From NCBI GenBank assembly GCA_030704615.1, contig CM060733.1, forward strand, positions 74,068,907 through 74,128,906: 60,000 bases of DNA, given 5' to 3'. The notes under the pieces were generated by a model. It was not told where the DNA came from. It ran no database searches and saw only the letters and a program-made list of their open reading frames with translations. The stretch is from Takakia lepidozioides. Lineage: Eukaryota; Streptophyta; Takakiopsida; Takakiales; Takakiaceae. Positions 44,541 to 55,427 of the stretch are shown in pieces. Both the position numbers and the translations under genes were made by a program. The first letter of the stretch is position 1. Each line of letters starts with the position of its first letter.

Positions 44541-44762
44541 CTGATTTATTGTACCCCAAGCAGGCACCAAATATCCGATGTGAACTTGCTGTTTTCGTCC
44601 GTTTTTTTAACGTACGTTACACACCTTCATCTTTACGTACACTGATCACCCATCATGTTGGATACGGAATCCTCCAGAAAATCATTTGTGTTATTAGGTA
44701 GGACACACTCTTCTCATTGCAGGACTTCGCTGCGGAGCGTACCGAGAGGTCCCGTCTTCAAA
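44541..44762 (+). promoter_or_regulatory. 5' flank of transposase G
   Basis: 222 bp between the array and the ATG at 44,763. It includes a short inverted motif AACGTACGTT near 44,609. An ORF opens at 44,655 in the same frame, but alignment with the other copies supports the later start. Confidence 0.4.
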
Positions 44763-47700
44763 ATGGACTCCCGTGTTTGGGTCAACGTGTACTTCCATCC
44801 TGATTCTCTGAAAGCTAAAATACCCTGCGACCAAGGATTTGCGATTGTCACTGAGCAGTACTTGTGTGTGAAGTTCGGGCTTCGCCCTGGAACGGTGTTT
44901 TTGGAAGAGGAGACGAAGGATGCTTATGGAAATTTTGTGGAAAGTGCCGTCATTCTGCATGCAGATTTCGGAAAAGGCAAAGAGTGGCGGCTCCCAGCTT
45001 CTGAATCCATCCGGTACAGTGCCATTGGTGAAATCGTGCCTAAAGAGTTCCCACGCTGGAACTTGGTTGATCCTCCTTCCACAAGAGGGTCTGGCGTGCA
45101 AGATGTGAAGGATGTGGGCACCTCTTCACAAGCAGAGAAGCCCAAACATGTGAAAAGGGAAATCCAGGAAAACAGGGAAACAGTCGTCCAGGACTTATCC
45201 AGTGACGATGAAGACTGTATGGTCCTTCCATCGTATGTTTCGAAGTCGTCCGTCACTAGGAGTGTTCAGCATACACCGTCCGACTCAACTTCCGTCCGCT
45301 CAGTAATCGACATATTGCGGAGGATGAAGACAACGGGTTCCCGCTCCAGTGACCTTCTTAGGCTTGATTACGACAAAACTCCAATCCATTCTGTGGAAAC
45401 TTTGCCTGATGTTGTGGATGGGAATGCTATCTACGAGTTCCCTCCAGTGCCGGCAGGCGCAGGCCCAGACGGCATGCTCGCAGGAATGAACAGGAAACAT
45501 GACGGCCACCCTTGGTGTGTCACCAAAACTTCATCGTCCAACCTGGGTGATGGAGTTCGAGTGAGATATGTATTGTGTGTTGGGCATCTTAAATGTTTCT
45601 CGAGCACATGTTACCATTACACTAGCAAAGGCACCAGGAATGAGACTGACTGGATTGGCAATTTGTCGACCCCATTTTGGCCTCAAGGTAGAGTTCCTGC
45701 AGGGACGTTCAAGTGTGCCCATTGCAACGCAGCCCCTACGTGCATGGCAGTGTGCAACGCCAAGCAGTACTACGTCGGGACCGTCGGCCCAGCGTGCACC
45801 AGAGCATGCATTCACATCGGAAAGCATGAGCACCCCCTCGCCAGAGGCAATTGCAGAGTCGCTTTTCAACAAGCCCAGGATATTATCAAGGAGGAGGTGA
45901 GGTTGAGGCCGGGTGCAAAAACCAAAGCAGATACAGCTCGCATCGGCACATAGGATTGCAATTGGCAGAATAATGTCGGAGGACGGAAGCACAAGAGAGA
46001 AGCTGGGCGAGGGGGACATGAAGGACCTGCTGGAAGCTGTCTCCCATGTGTGCAGCCCCAATGTCAGGAACCACATTGTCAGCTGCAAGAAACGAATCGG
46101 AAGAGGATCAGACATGCACTCCATCTTGGAAGTGAAACGCACATGCGGCTACGACTTCATCCAAGGCAGCTTCTTTCCTGGTCAAGGCTCGGAGATGGAC
46201 AGGTGCTTCATATTTAAGATGTCAACGTGCGGACCGGGGAGTGGCGTCGATTTGGTGAAGCGGATGACCAGTGGAGACCTCTCAAATTGTTGGGTCATGT
46301 TTGACCACATCCGGCGAATTACCAACCACGATTGGGTGACAATGGGGCACATGTATACGACCCACATTGCAGAAAGTTGATGACCATTGCCACATTGCAG
46401 AAAGTTGATGACCATTGCTATCTGCGAAATGAAGGGAGAAGACACAGATTCGGAGTTGCATATGTGGCGCGGAATTAATGAGCAAATGGCGAGAGCCAAG
46501 TTGCCCCCTCCCGATTTTAGGGGCTTCATGGCTGACAATGCCCAGGCAAACTGGGCTGCAGTTAGGAGGGTATATGGGGACGACCCAAAGACTCCAATGG
46601 AAGGAAAGGAGAGATCTTGCGGGTTCCACTTCATGCAGAGTTTGACGCAAAACACGAAAAGGTTCGTGGCGTCACGCCACCGGCAGGATCATATCAGTAT
46701 GTGCCTAGCATGGAAAAATGCGAATTCCATCGACGAGGCGGAGACCGAGTTTGCAACCATACGCGCCTGGTGGGTGTCTTCAGGGGCAGTGGATGTGAAA
46801 GATCAGCCAGAACTGCAAACGTGGCTTGCGTGGTGGCATTATAGATTCCGCCAGTTTGGAGACTACATGAGACAGGTAACACATTTCTGTACTTGACAAT
46901 GTTCTGTTTTGTGCTTGGACATTCTCCACAATCAGTGACATATCTAATTTCCTTCAACAGGACATGAGCTTGGAGGATGACACGGATATGCCGACGACGA
47001 ACATGGCCGAATTGGTGCACTCTTCCTGGCGTGCTTCCTCTGCAACACATCTCGTTGACATGTTGACAGCAACAACAGAAGATATTGTGAGGGCCATCAT
47101 GCAACAATCTCATTACTACCAGTTTCTGGGAGGAAAGCAATGGGGTATCGGACCAGACAGGCAGGAGATGCTGATGAGGGCGGCGCATCGTTCGACCGAT
47201 CCCAAAAAATGGACTGCTGCATTGCGGGAAACTATAAGGTCAACGCCGTTACACATCGGGGGACTGCCTGGAGGGCGATGTCCGCAGCCGGTCGGTGAAG
47301 AGAAGAATTGAGGACATGCCCGGAGGGGATGGGGATTCATGGAGATCAGATATGAACATCCGCACTCAACCTCGGGGCGCAACGATGTTGCGTCCCACGC
47401 CTCCACGAAGCAGGATCGTACCCCCTCTCCTGCAGCATCCATGGAATCGCTGCCAAACTCGGGACAACATGCCGAGGATGGGCATGTTGCTCCTGTTTTC
47501 GTTACCCAATACAACATTCCAATCGTGGAGCGAGATGTGTCGGCCTCGCAGTGGAGAATTGCACGGACCCGTCCGACATTTCGTGGCAAATGTTGTGCTG
47601 TTCGTGTCGACACCAACCAGAGATGCAATGAGATGATTCGGAGGAGCCCGCAGGGCGGTGTGCCTGCCCCTTGCTTCACAGGGAGATTTGTGTGCGCAAA

Positions 47701-48075
47701 GTTTGTGGAGGCCACACTGAAGGAGTTTTGGTTCTGCAGGCACGACATCATGTCGTGTGTGTTCGGCAAGCCCAAGTATGGTGTACAAGGCATGCCTGAA
47801 CCACCGGCAGTCTGGCCTGTGGCAACTGGTACAGATCTTACCCTGGAGGAGGTAGACGCTCTAGGAAGTGCAGGGTTTCGACTGGTGGAGAGGACAGACG
47901 TTCCACGAAATCCAATTCCCAATCGTCATCCTCCTCCCACGAGAAGCTCTTCGCCCCGCATACCGGTGGGTGACCCGCAGCTTGGCCACCCATCGTGGGG
48001 TAAACTGAAAAGACGGCAGCCACCAACAAAGGCGAACGACACCAGGATGGCCAACGCCTTGCAATGCCCTGCATA
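44763..48075 (+). pseudogene. DDE (Mutator-like) transposase, copy G, most complete
   Basis: The start MDSRVWVNVYFHP aligns with MAPNSYAIV of the other lineage. In order: KFGLRPGTVFLEEETKD, acidic linker, KHDGHPWCVTKTSS, CVGHLKC, TSKGTRNETDWIG, CAHCNAAPTCMAVCNAKQYY, CIHIGKHEHPLARGN, GSDMHSILEVKRTCGYDF, the first Asp in YDPHCRKLMTIAICEM, FMADNAQANWAAVRRVYG with CGFHF, an intron (46,876-46,960), TTNMAELVHSSW (probable Glu) and a Cys-rich C terminus ending KLKRRQPPTK. Damage: one extra A in the run at 45,917-45,921, a lost base near 46,345, a 26-28 bp tandem duplication at 46,369-46,420, and frame changes near 47,255 and 47,340. It is homologous throughout to copy A but strongly diverged, so it is a separate lineage. 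Confidence 0.8.
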
Positions 48076-48083
48076 GTGCAAGG

Positions 48084-48381
48084 TTGCAGGGATGTTCCTC
48101 ACCCCGGGATGGGGCGCATATTTCAGTTGTCAACAGCCGGGTCTGCTGCGCGCAGTGTCGTGTATGCAATCACGGTTTCACAGTACCCCAGCTTGCAACT
48201 GTGAGGACTTCCTTGTTATGGAATCGAGGAATGCAGCATACGTCCCCTGCAAACACCTTTATTACATTTTTATGAAGCGCATGAGTTGCATATCCGCAGT
48301 GGACGTCTTCATCCATGCTCCAACACTGAGTTTCAACGAGCTGCACAAGGCCCTACGGCAGGATACTGGTCGGACTGCTTG
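48084..48381 (+). pseudogene. SWIM zinc-finger module of element G
   Basis: One frame reads VPHPGMGRIFQLS; another reads ACNCEDFLVMESRNAAYVPC then KHLYYIFMKRM, a SWIM finger (CxC...CxH), followed by VFIHAPTLSFNELHKALRQ. Both align with the end of the element F gene (VPAPGYGRIY, KCTCPDF, CKHQYYI, QFIHQATLGYGEV). A frameshift lies near 48,180. It may be a last exon of the transposase, as SWIM domains are typical of Mutator-like transposases. Confidence 0.65.
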
Positions 48382-48863
48382 ACATTCCACATTCGGGAAG
48401 GAGAAAGTGGCAATTATATTACATTCATCTTCTTGCACCCTATTTTTTTGTGAGGAATTATACACTTGGTGGTGCCGCATCGCCATGGCTACATGTGAAT
48501 TTCATCCACCTTTATGAGAAGACTCCAATTTGCTACAAATACATTGTTACTTTCTGCAAATGTGATGCCTTTACAAGATTGCTAGTTCTGTGTCCCAGTG
48601 GGAAGGTCCTACTGCACATTCCAGCATTTGCATACTGCACCTTGTGCAAACAGCATCGACAAATGACACGTCCCGCATACTGGCAGTGAATTGCAAATAA
48701 CATTACAGAAGATTATCGAAGCCTGTATATTCCCCATATGGCACAGGACAAAAGTTGATTTCTGAATGAAAAATGTATGAGATGCCATGAAGCTTGATTT
48801 CTGAATGAAAATGTATGTGCCATGAGTGTCAAGTTGAAACATGTCTACTCTAGCATGCAAGAC
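48382..48863. other. Spacer without a supported gene
   Basis: AT-rich sequence with a direct repeat (TTGATTTCTGAATGAAAA near 48,757 and 48,793). Nothing coding was recognised. It separates the SWIM module from the reverse-strand gene, so it should hold both 3' ends. Confidence 0.4.
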
Positions 48864-49464
48864 CTATGGTCCCCCTCGCCAAGAAGAAGGAACTCGAACT
48901 GGCCTCTCAAGGACCTCCTCAGTGACCGGGTGCCTATATTTGAACAAAATGTCAGTGGTTTCTGTCGCCCGGTTGAAACTAACGAGGATGTCGTGTTTAT
49001 CGATAGCGCCCCCTTGGTAGAAGGACATTTTCACAGTGGGCCCCTGTGTTCCCCTCCTCCTCATCCTCATAACTGAAGAGAATGTCCCCACTTTCCGAGC
49101 CAGTCCGTCCACGCGTAAAGTTTTCACCTATGCACTCATCATACGTCCACTCGCAACAATTCCAGCGATACAGCAACGCTGTGCGTGATCTGTTGGCTCC
49201 CACACATGCGGAAAGTCCAGGTCCATGATGCGTAGGAACCACCTGCTCCCCCAGCCGGGGTCCAGGAGAATCGTGCAATCCTGGAAGAAACTCCATTGCT
49301 CTCAGCTGGACAAGTCGAGGATCGTCCCTGTAAACATCCAGGAAGACAATGATGTCGTCTGCTTTCGGGAAAATGACCCTCGTCTGGCGTCGATAGATGT
49401 GATTCGGGCACGACATGGCCTCACGACACAGCACGAACTCAAAGCAGGGAGGAGATGGGCACAA
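48864..49464 (-). pseudogene. Unknown conserved reverse-strand gene, fragment 1
   Basis: I do not recognise the product. From 49,464 downward one frame gives RVIFPKADDIIVFLDVYRDD and PRLVQLRAMEFL. After frame changes it gives RIMDLDFPHVWEP, NRSRTALLYRWNCCEWTYDE, GENFTRGRTGSESGD and an acidic stretch, then MKTLRVDGLARKVGTFSSVM. A related fragment lies at 50,596-50,800, so this was a real gene of the element family. Its 5' side faces the 49.5-50.0 kb array. Confidence 0.45.
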
Positions 49465-49537
49465 CAGAGAAGAGTGAAGAGCAAAATGAGAGCAAGGCCT
49501 CCCTCACCGTAAGGCGGGTATTTGCTCTCCGACGCCC

Positions 49538-50010
49538 AATTTCGGCGCCGTTATTACATGGAGTGCGGAAGCTTCAGCCGAGAATTTTGTTTCCGCAGGT
49601 CAATTTTGGCGCCGTTATTGGTTGCAATCCCCAGCCTTCAGCCGGGTATTTGGTTTCCGGACCCAATTTCGGCGCCGTTATCGGCTGCACTCCGGTGGCT
49701 TCAGCCGAGTATTTGGTTTCCGGGGCCCATTTCGGCGCCGTTATCGCCTGCACTCCGGAGGATGCAGCCGGGTATTTGGTTGGCAGAGCCCAATTACTTT
49801 CACCGTTGTTGGCTTCACTCCCGAGCCTTCAGCGCGCTATTTCTTTTCCTGTCCCAATTACGGCGTCGTTATACCCAACCATCCTGCACTTCTGCAATAG
49901 TACTATCCACGGTTATAGGTCGCCATTGCGTTTTCGGAGTCTGCAAACCCGGATCCGAATTCCGCTTGCGTCTCTGCCTCTGGGATAATTTCGGTGCCGT
50001 TATTGCCCAG
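49538..50010. repeat. 63-bp array of TTTCGGCGCCGTTAT half-palindromes
   Basis: GGCGCC centres at 49,544, 49,608, 49,671 and 49,734, with a decayed unit near 49,797 and more decayed units to 50,000 (period 63-64). The core TTTCGGCGCCG is shared with the left array at 43.6-44.5 kb, but the right arm is changed to GTTAT. Element G thus has related arrays on both sides. Confidence 0.88.
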
Positions 50011-50312
50011 AATTCAGTTATTCTATGACCTGGCCTGGCGTCCATGACGCCTGGGCTCCAAGTCATGCGTACACTGTTTCATTTACGTCAAGCACAAAAC
50101 CACGAAACTTTTACTCCATTATGCGAGTGCTTTCCAGCTTCATTTAGCCCAAAATCTTCATTTTATTGATTTTTACCTATTTGAAGCTTATCATAAATTC
50201 AAAAAATACCCCTTTTTGTACTCATGAGCAGTGCCCAGCATGACGCGGAAATCTTCGATTTTTGATTTTTAAGTTTTTGGCCGAAAAATCTGCGATTCGA
50301 AGTGTGTTTACT
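50011..50312. other. AT-rich stretch without a gene
   Basis: Low-GC sequence with runs of A and T and no ORF of note, between the right array of element G and the CATGAGC cluster. Confidence 0.4.
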
Positions 50313-50380
50313 TTGCGGCTCATGGTTAGCCATGCCCGCTCATGAGCTCATGAGCTCACCGCTCATGAGCTCATGGAATA
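50313..50380. repeat. CATGAGC-rich end of element G
   Basis: Seven or so overlapping CATGAGC/GCTCATG units form nested short palindromes such as GCTCATGAGCTCATGAGC. They resemble 14,278-14,530 at the end of element A. I infer an element terminus. Confidence 0.5.
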
Positions 50381-50595
50381 GCAACCCCCCAGACAAATCT
50401 AAGCCCTTCCTCTTTCTACATGGGCGTCACCAAGTTGACGGAACTTCGATAGCCCTCAAAATAAGCTCATTACTAATGCGGCACCTCGAGGTAAACTGCA
50501 ATGCGTCGTTCTGGTGCTCTTTGTGGAGCTGACCACAATGTCATGCCATCAATGATACCACCATCAACATTGACAAGTCATTGTGGGCCTCATGG
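50381..50595. other. Short spacer without a gene
   Basis: No ORF with family features. A partial ATGCGGCACC motif lies near 50,477. Confidence 0.35.
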
Positions 50596-50800
50596 GCCCG
50601 TGCGATTCATCTTCGCAACTCAGCCGAATGTCTCCATACACTGAAGAGCGGAGTGAACTCCACGAATATAGTTTTCCCCGGTGCCGTCCTCCCTGGTCCA
50701 CTGGCAGCAGTTCCAGCGCCAAAGCGAGGCCGTGCGTGATCTGTCCGGCATCCCATTCCAGCTTGGTATATCGAGGTCAACAATTTTCAGGACCCACGGA
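50596..50800 (-). pseudogene. Unknown conserved reverse-strand gene, fragment 2
   Basis: Reverse translation gives KIVDLDIPSWNGMP, then DRSRTASLWRWNCCQWTRED and GENYIRG, aligning with fragment 1 (MDLDFPHV, NRSRTALLYRWNCCEW, GENFTRG). Only the middle of the gene remains. ATGCGG palindromes lie just on its 5' side (50,820-50,975). Confidence 0.45.
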
Positions 50801-50819
50801 CCGCTCGAAAGTTCTTATT

Positions 50820-50975
50820 GGACAATGTAATGCGGTGCCGCATTTCCATCCAAGGGTCTGGAATTGGACAAACAACGATGTCCGTTTTGGAAATGCGTCT
50901 GCAGTTGGAAAAACGTCCATCTCCAAAATGGAAATGCGGCACCGCATGAGAACCACAGTTCGGAAATGCATTTGA
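50820..50975. repeat. Two ATGCGG palindromes, reverse copy of the gene C 3' palindromes
   Basis: AATGCGGTGCCGCATTT (50,831-50,847) and AAATGCGGCACCGCAT (50,932-50,947) with flanks that match 34,560-34,750 in reverse. This is the 3' side of a methyltransferase copy. Confidence 0.8.
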
Positions 50976-51273
50976 CAAAAAATCAGGCGAGCCCGAATCC
51001 TTTCTTCCAAAAGTCCTCGGAGTACCTGTTCCAAGATGGCAAAGCTTGCAGTCCTTCCACAGGCTCTTTGTCCGGAATATCCAAGATGATCATATCGCAA
51101 GACCACTCGGTGGCATTTCCGCCCCTCCTGCAATCCTTGTCTGCATACACCCTCTCAAAGAACGAGACCATCTTCAGAAACCCAGGGGTGTCGGAAGTCT
51201 CTTCAGCAGCCGCCTTCTTCAGTGCTATGCCCTTCAAACCCTCCATGGTCTTCATGTATGCCAACTTGGAGAG
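50976..51273 (-). pseudogene. Methyltransferase gene fragment with internal deletion
   Basis: Reverse-strand part of exon 6 (LAYMKTMEGLKG, CDMIILDIPDKEPVEGLQAL, WNRYSEDFWKKGFGLA). It is joined directly to sequence matching intron 8 and then the 3' palindromes of gene C, so everything between is deleted. The other end is cut by chromovirus sequence at 51,274. Confidence 0.8.
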
Positions 51274-52599
51274 GTAAATTGGGTTAATCGTGTGTTTGCA
51301 CAGTGCCGAAATCGGGTGACTCCCATCCAAGGGGCAAGGAAACTTGCGCCTTCTTTGGGAGTTCACTTGCTAGTGCGCACCTGGCGCGTGCGCATACATA
51401 ACTGCGCTACCGAGGGGGGTTGCCTTGTAGTGCGGGCTAACGCGGAACCTACGTGCTTCCGTTCACGTACTATAATCGTGTAGCCTCGGGACGAAGTCAT
51501 AGTGCGGCTTCGGCGTGTTCCCGTACCTCAGGCCAGCATTCCAAGGCGGACCCAATTGTAGTGATTGGGGCGCGCGGTTGGTTCAAGGTATCTTTCTAGT
51601 CAAGAGGGTTCGAGGTGACCCTTGCTCAAGGCAATGCCCAAAGCGGCATCATGAGCGGTCGCAAGCAATGTTGTTGCAGTAAGGCGATTCGATCCTCCTG
51701 GGAGGATCGTTCCTTTGGCCTTGAAAGTAGGCCAAGAAGAGTGCACTGGGGGAGCTTGAGAGGCTCCACCCTGGCCGGGACTTGGAGGAAGTCCGGCCGA
51801 ACTAGCTAGTGGAGAGTAAGTCAAGTATGGGGTTTGGTTCTTTGCCATGGGACGCCTGGTACCGAAACAAACTCCTTGATGTGGGACGCCACAACTTGGA
51901 TGTTCGTTTCTACAAAATGGACAAGTCGATGAGGACATCGACTCCCTGTTGGTAGGGGTGTGTGTCGCGGCCCTTTGCCTTGAGGGCAGGGGGTCGGGAC
52001 AAATGAGGGGCTGCCCCTGTGGTGGGGGCAGCGGCAGCGATAGGTATGGGGGCTGAAGCCCCCTTGAGTGCCCAAGGCACTCAGGAAGCGGAAGCGCTCA
52101 CTAGGTGGAGCCCCGCACACCGGGTTGCGGTGGGGGTGGCGCCACAAGGGGTGGTGGTAGCTTAGTGGGACTTAGTGGGGTGGCATAGGACTCACCATGG
52201 GGCGGAGACCTCGTGGTGGGAGCGTGGGGAATCTTGGACTCATCACGGTCCATAGGGGGGCCGTGGTGAGTGGGCCAAGACTCACCGCGACTCAACACCG
52301 GGAGTCGAGGCCAAGACTCACCGCGACTCAACACCGGGAGTCGAGGCTAGTGAGTAAGCGAGCGAGCCGGAAAGCGACCAAAGAGTGGGGAGCTGTTGCG
52401 GACTGCCAACTACCAAAGGGAATTCCCGCTGGTTCCAAATCGGTGGAGGGTTCTTTGGGAGAACAAAGGGGGACCGTTATGCCCCGGTGAGCAGTCGAAG
52501 CTCCAAGTTGGCCCGGCGGCCAGGTTGGGAGTCAGGCGCGCGCATCAAAGCGAGTAACTATGACTTGAGGGGGAGCTTACCGAAGTGAGGTGCGCGACA
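51274..52599 (+). mobile_element. Chromovirus copy 4, 3' fragment
   Basis: It starts abruptly in the 3' noncoding region (equivalent to position 252) and ends with an LTR at 51,963-52,599. It lies between methyltransferase fragments in opposite orientation, so the locus was rearranged after insertion. Confidence 0.9.
51963..52599 (+). repeat. Rearranged LTR of chromovirus copy 4
   Basis: 637 bp. The segment carrying the TATA box is deleted. Instead a 36-bp block (CCAAGACTCACCGCGACTCA and following bases) is repeated at about 52,276-52,347. This LTR should be promoter-dead. Confidence 0.85.
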
Positions 52600-54266
52600 C
52601 GTGGTACCTGGACATGTCTGGCGGAATTGTTGACGAGTCTGAGAAAGATCTGCACGCGAAAGCAGAAGAGAAGAGAAAGGAAAGACGTGTCATTGTTGGG
52701 CCAGAGTCGGCAAAGGAAGCTCCTGCTCTGAAACAATCCAGAAAGGCAGCTGAGATGGCACAAGAAACGGTGGATACAGCTGTGCAGGCTCAATAGAAGG
52801 GGTCGAAGAAGAGGACTTGCCAGCAAGGAGGAGCAGTTGTGACACCAAAGAAAACGAAGAAGCAGAAACAGATAGAGCAGGAAGAGGGTGATGAAGAGGA
52901 CTCTGATGGAGACTTTGCAACCAGCCCACCCCCCAAAACGCAGCCAAAATCCCCTGTGCCCACCGTTGTCACGAGAGGGACGAGAACAGGCTCGGCAAAG
53001 AAGGCACTCTTCAACCCCCCGGGGGGGCACCCTTTCGAGCCGGTGGAAATCAAGAGGCCGAAAGTGGATCCCGATACAGTAGTCCAGTGTGTAAATGAGA
53101 GTTTCTTGGTGGCTTTGGATGGACGGGCAGCCAGGTTGGCATACATGAAGACCATGGAGGGTCTGAAGGGCAGAGCATTGAAGAAGGCGGCTGCCGAAGA
53201 GCCTTCTGACACCCTTGGGTTTCTGAAGATGGTCTCGTTCTTTGAGAGGGTGTGTGCAGACAAGGATTGTAGGAGGGGCGGAAATGCCACCGAGTGGTCT
53301 TGCGATATGATCATCTTGGATATTCCGGACGGAGAGCCTGTGGAAGGACTGCAAGCTTTGCCATCTTGGAATAGGTACTCCGAGGACTTTTGGAAGAAAG
53401 GATTCGGGCTCGCCCGCATGGTGTTGGACGACAGAGGCTGTGTGGTTGTCCTCGCGAGCAGAGGCAAAAACACGCGGACAAGAATTGCGAAGTGGAACCG
53501 CAAGAGCGCCGTCCCAATTCTAAAGAAGAAGTGGACGTGCATCAACACATTGGGCCTTTGGTCGGAAGGGAAGAAGGTAATTACGACATTGGCACTCGTC
53601 CTTTCATTTTCTTAGGTGTTTTGAAATGCGGTGCCGCATTCGATTTCTAATCGTTCCCCACTGTGTATGTAGACGAAGCAGTTCGATGCATACTGCTTTG
53701 TGAATGAGAACTCCACCTTTGCTTTCCGGAAGGAGGGATTGTTGGTTGACCGAACTGCGACCCCATCGATTAAGACGTCTGCAACAACACGTTCCCACGG
53801 AACTTCTCCCTCATAGCCTCACTCACTCAACGGAACCCCTGCGGTATTCACGGACTCGGAGCCCTGCCTTCATTCAGAAAAATATGGAGACATGCACTGA
53901 CGTGGAGGGCACAGTGCTCGACCTCATCTGTGGGATAGGTATGCAGAATCTTGTTCTATATTGTTCTGCAAATTCTCGTTATCCTTTAATTCGCAACATT
54001 TGAAGGGCCATGTTATAATGTGTTGATGACATTGTAATAAGTGCCTCAATGTGGGCTGGGCGGTTTTCCGACCGGCACCTCTTTGCCTACGAGGAGGACA
54101 CATCCATCTGGGGATCCCATCTGGAAGGGCTTCAACGGAATGTGAAGGCTCCCATCGAAGCCAAAGACTCCTCGGATTCGTCGGAGTCGGAGGACAGTGG
54201 ACATTGATGCCGAGGAGAACCCGGAATACGAGTGAGTGCAAACATTGTAAGTTTGCATAGCCTTCT
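52600..54266 (+). pseudogene. Methyltransferase gene copy D1
   Basis: It begins within exon 6 (WYLDMSGGIVDESEKDL) right after the LTR and continues with exons equivalent to 6-8 of gene C. A TAG at 52,793-52,795 interrupts the linker. The methyltransferase start is clean: CDMIILDIPDGEPVEG and FWKKGFGLARMVLDDRGC (with the Trp that gene C lost). The intron at about 53,577-53,672 holds the palindrome. Exon 7 has indels near 53,755-53,830, and motif I reads LDLICGIG. It breaks off in intron 8 and jumps back to exon 6. Confidence 0.82.
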
Positions 54267-55427
54267 GTTGGAAGACAGAGGCTGTGTGGTTGTCTTGGCG
54301 AGCAGAGGCAAAAACACGCAGACAAGAATTGCGAAGTGGACCCGCAAGAGCGCCGTCCCAATTCTGAAGAAGAAGTGGACGTGCATCAACACATTGGGCC
54401 TTTGGTCGGAAGGGAAGAAGGTAATTACGACATTGGCACTCGTCCTTTCATTTTCTTAGGAGTTTTGAAATGCGGTGCCGCATTCGATTTTTAATCGTTC
54501 CCCACTGTGTATGCAGATGAAGCAGTTCGATGCATACTGCTTTGTGAAGGAGAACTCCACCTTTGCTTTCCGGAAGGAGGGATTGTTGGTTGACCCAAAC
54601 TGCGACCCCATCGATTACGACGTCCTGTTCAACAACTTTCCCACAGAACTTCTCCCTCATAGCCTCACTTCAATTGAACCCCTGCGGTATTCACGGACTC
54701 GGAGCCCTGCCTTCATTCAGACAATTATGGAGACATGCACTGACGTGGAGGGCACAGTGCTCGACCTCATCTGTGGGACAGGTATGGCAAAATCTTGTTC
54801 TATGTGTTCTGCAAATTCTCGTTATGCTTTAATTCGCAACATCTGAAGGGCCATGTCATAATGTGTGATGGCATTGTAACAGGTGCCTCAATGTGGGCTG
54901 GCGGTTTTCCGACCGGCACCTCTTTGCCTACGAGGAGGACACATCCGTTTGGGGATCCCATCTGGAAGGGCTGCAACGGAATGTGAAGGCTCCCATCGAA
55001 GCCAAAGACTCCTCGGATTCGTCGGAGTCAGAGGAAGAGACAGTGGATATTGATGCCGAGGAGAACCCGGAATACGAGTGAGTGCAAACATTGTAAGTTT
55101 ACAAAGCCTTCTGGGTGATTTTTTGTCAAACGCATTTCCGGACTATGGTTCTCATTGGTCTCGTTGGTGATTGTTATGTGCAGGATTCTAGGATCCGGGT
55201 CGAAACATGTAGGGCCTACACTTCCTGCCAGGAAGAATGGCCCGCTCTTTGCGAGGGGCGACTTCATGACGTGCCCGGTGAAGGACTACTCCCTTCCTAG
55301 TTATGCAACTAAACTCGCAAATACAGCGAGTAGACGATGTGAGAATCCCAGTAAAGTAGAGCAGATTTTGGAGAGGGCTAGGGAGGATAGAAGGATAAGG
55401 AAAGAGTTGGCAACAGCTGAGACAGGT
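53421..55427 (+). repeat. Tandem duplication of the methyltransferase exons
   Basis: The segment from the VLDDRGC codons of exon 6 through part of intron 8 (53,421-54,266) is repeated from 54,267 (junction CTTCTG/TTGGAAGACAG). The second copy continues into exon 9. Both copies include the intronic palindrome. Confidence 0.88.
54267..55427 (+). pseudogene. Methyltransferase gene copy D2, 3' part
   Basis: Exon 6 end, palindrome-bearing intron, exon 7 (QFDAYCFVKEN, SPAFIQTIMETC, TVLDLICGTG), exon 8 (FAYEEDTSVWGSHLEGLQ, acidic) and exon 9. Here exon 9 stays in frame from GSGSKHVGPTLPARK to CENPSKVEQILERAREDRR, which shows that gene C has a 1-nt error near 33,860. A small deletion lies near 54,900. 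Chromovirus E interrupts it at 55,428. Confidence 0.82.
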
